5,848 bases of DNA. Origin: CAIJZX01 sp043766165. Lineage in GTDB: Bacteria > Patescibacteriota > Patescibacteriia > SBBC01 > CAIJZX01. The stretch spans positions 1 through 5,848 of the forward strand of contig JAYUIJ010000013.1 in assembly GCA_043766165.1 (NCBI GenBank), written 5' to 3'. The notes under the pieces are model-generated. The model had not been told where the DNA came from. It saw nothing but the letters and a program-made list of their open reading frames with translations, and ran no database searches. The translations under genes and the position numbers were made by a program. Below are positions 5,131 through 5,848 of this stretch, piece by piece (the first letter of the stretch is position 1; the number at the start of each line of letters is the position of its first letter).

Positions 5131-5179
5131 CTTTCTTAACTTTTCTACACCTATACTTTTTACTTTCTACCTACTACAC
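5131..5179 (+). other. G-free pyrimidine-rich spacer between rpsL and rpsG
   Basis: These 49 bases contain no G at all and are mostly T and C with some A; the first G is at 5180. Such a tract should be single-stranded in the mRNA. A lone TATACT (5152-5157) resembles a -10 box but has no -35 partner. It may keep the rpsG start, which has no Shine-Dalgarno, open for the ribosome. Confidence 0.6.
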
Positions 5180-5183
5180 GTCA

Positions 5184-5648
5184 ATGCGCGGTAAACAAGC
5201 CCCAGTCCGAGAAATCCTCCCCGATCCGAAATACGATTCGATTGTTTTGGCGAAGTTCATCAATAACATCATGACCCGCGGTAAGAAATCCGTAGCCCGT
5301 AAAGTTGTTTACACCAGCATGATGAAAATTGAAGAACAAACGAAACAGCCACCAATGACGGTTTTTGAAACCGCGCTACGTAACGTCTCACCAGTTGTTG
5401 AAGTGAAATCACGACGCGTCGGCGGTTCAAATTACCAAGTGCCGATTGAAGTCACCCCAAAACGCCGCCAAGCCTTAGCCTTCCGCTGGCTCATCGGTGC
5501 CGCTCGTTCAAAAAAAGGACGACCGATGGCTGACAAACTCGCCGAAGAACTGATTCTCGCTTCAACTAGCCAAGGTGATGCTATGAAGAAGAAGTTGGAT
5601 GTTCACCGTATGGCTGAAGCGAATAGGGCTTTCGCACACTTTGCTTAA
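5184..5648 (+). CDS. rpsG: Small-subunit ribosomal protein uS7
   Basis: The protein has 154 residues, the usual bacterial S7 length. It shows the S7 pattern: DPKYDSIVLAKFINNIM (18-34), RGKKSVARKVVY, a central segment NVSPVVEVKSRRVGGSNYQVP with the RRVGG motif, RRQALAFRWLI, and C-terminal MAEANRAFAHFA. S7 binds the 3' major domain of 16S rRNA and nucleates assembly of the 30S head; in E. coli it also represses its own operon through the rpsL-rpsG spacer. Here that spacer is a G-free, apparently unstructured tract, so the E. coli type of control is unlikely. ATG 5184 has no Shine-Dalgarno. The gene is expected to be co-transcribed with rpsL. fusA, which often follows, is not the next gene. Confidence 0.97.
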   Translation: MRGKQAPVREILPDPKYDSIVLAKFINNIMTRGKKSVARKVVYTSMMKIEEQTKQPPMTVFETALRNVSPVVEVKSRRVGGSNYQVPIEVTPKRRQALAFRWLIGAARSKKGRPMADKLAEELILASTSQGDAMKKKLDVHRMAEANRAFAHFA

Positions 5649-5689
5649 CTCGGTTATGCGAAGTATTTTCTCTGACACTAAGTACCTTC

Positions 5690-5711
5690 GCCTGCCTGCC
5701 GGCAGGCAGGC
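5690..5711. repeat. 22-bp perfect palindrome of the CCTGCCGGCAGG ('PAGRQ') type
   Basis: Bases 5690-5711 are a perfect palindrome centred on GCCGGC, built of repeated CTGC/GCAG units. CTTCGCCT occurs directly repeated at 5686-5693 and 5715-5722, flanking and partly overlapping it, as an insertion with an 8-bp duplication would look. Translated by chance it gives PAGRQ, which I recall as common in predicted proteins of Parcubacteria and related genomes. In RNA it would be a strong hairpin just after rpsG, but no T tract follows. An upstream GCGAAG (5658-5663) could also pair with either CTTCGC copy. Confidence 0.75.
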
Positions 5712-5730
5712 TCACTTCGCCTAAAAACGT

Positions 5731-5848
5731 ATGGGCGACGGCGAAACAGACACTGGTCGGAAAATAATCGTAACGCACAAGAAACCGCACCTCGATGAGG
5801 TCATCGCGGCTTGGTTGTTAACGACCTTCGATCCGAAACTGAAAGATC
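5731..5848 (+). CDS. Probable MYG1/DHH-like metal-dependent phosphoesterase (3'-truncated)
   Basis: The frame is open from ATG 5731 to the end of the window, giving 39 residues. The segment KIIVTHKKPHLDEVIAAWLL (11-30) has the form strand, then TH-xxx-HxDE, then helix. That is the metal-binding start of MYG1-like and DHH-like hydrolases, with His16, His20 and Asp22 as candidate ligands. The nine residues before the strand are polar and may be a poorly conserved tail; a start further in cannot be excluded. There is no Shine-Dalgarno. Substrate and exact family cannot be decided from so short a piece. The gene lies 82 bp after rpsG, beyond the palindrome, and may or may not belong to the same operon. 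Confidence 0.6.
   Translation, partial: MGDGETDTGRKIIVTHKKPHLDEVIAAWLLTTFDPKLKD

Noticed and set aside
5581..5790. Minus-strand open frame of 69 codons.
   Set aside because: It overlaps the end of rpsG and the start of the next gene, and its PAGRQ segment is only the translation of the palindrome.

Overview
The window looks like chromosomal DNA of an uncultured bacterium, most likely a member of the Candidate Phyla Radiation (Patescibacteria, Parcubacteria-like). This is an inference. It rests on short, streamlined genes, starts that mostly lack a Shine-Dalgarno sequence, and a str-operon fragment (rpsL-rpsG) that is not followed at once by fusA. It also rests on a perfect palindrome of the 'PAGRQ' type, which I recall as frequent in such genomes. 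No taxonomic marker was searched.

Layout. Bases 1-501 hold the 3' end of an unrecognised gene for a helical protein with one C-terminal membrane segment. Bases 596-1858 encode a uridine-kinase-like P-loop domain fused to a CYTH (triphosphate tunnel) domain; this is the only gene here with a strong Shine-Dalgarno. It converges on rpmB (bL28, minus strand, 1964-2152), and the 105 bp between them hold a terminator for each gene plus a third hairpin. A promoter region of about 130 bp separates rpmB from a divergent membrane site-2 protease (M50, 2283-2927). An AT-rich island follows: an Mrr-type restriction endonuclease (2945-3829) only 17 bp after the protease, then a HicB-like/HicA-like toxin-antitoxin pair (3891-4443) with its own near-consensus promoter covered by inverted repeats. 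A 260-bp non-coding region (4444-4703) carries two consensus-like promoters and a 17-bp perfect inverted repeat whose right arm contains most of the -35 box of rpsL. Then come rpsL (4704-5129), a 49-base stretch without G, rpsG (5184-5648), a 22-bp palindrome flanked by 8-bp direct repeats, and the 5' end of a probable MYG1/DHH-like metal-dependent phosphoesterase gene running off the window.

How the parts fit. Housekeeping translation genes (bL28, uS12, uS7) flank a small accessory island of DNA defence (Mrr) and toxin-antitoxin. Several promoters share one design: TTGACA or a relative, a 17-bp spacer, a TAnnnT -10, and a start codon only 10-11 bases after the -10. This predicts leaderless mRNAs, in line with the missing Shine-Dalgarno sequences. 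The observations most worth following are the promoter/inverted-repeat structure upstream of rpsL, the operator-like repeats of the HicB/HicA-like pair, and the kinase-CYTH fusion with an apparently lost ExExK motif.
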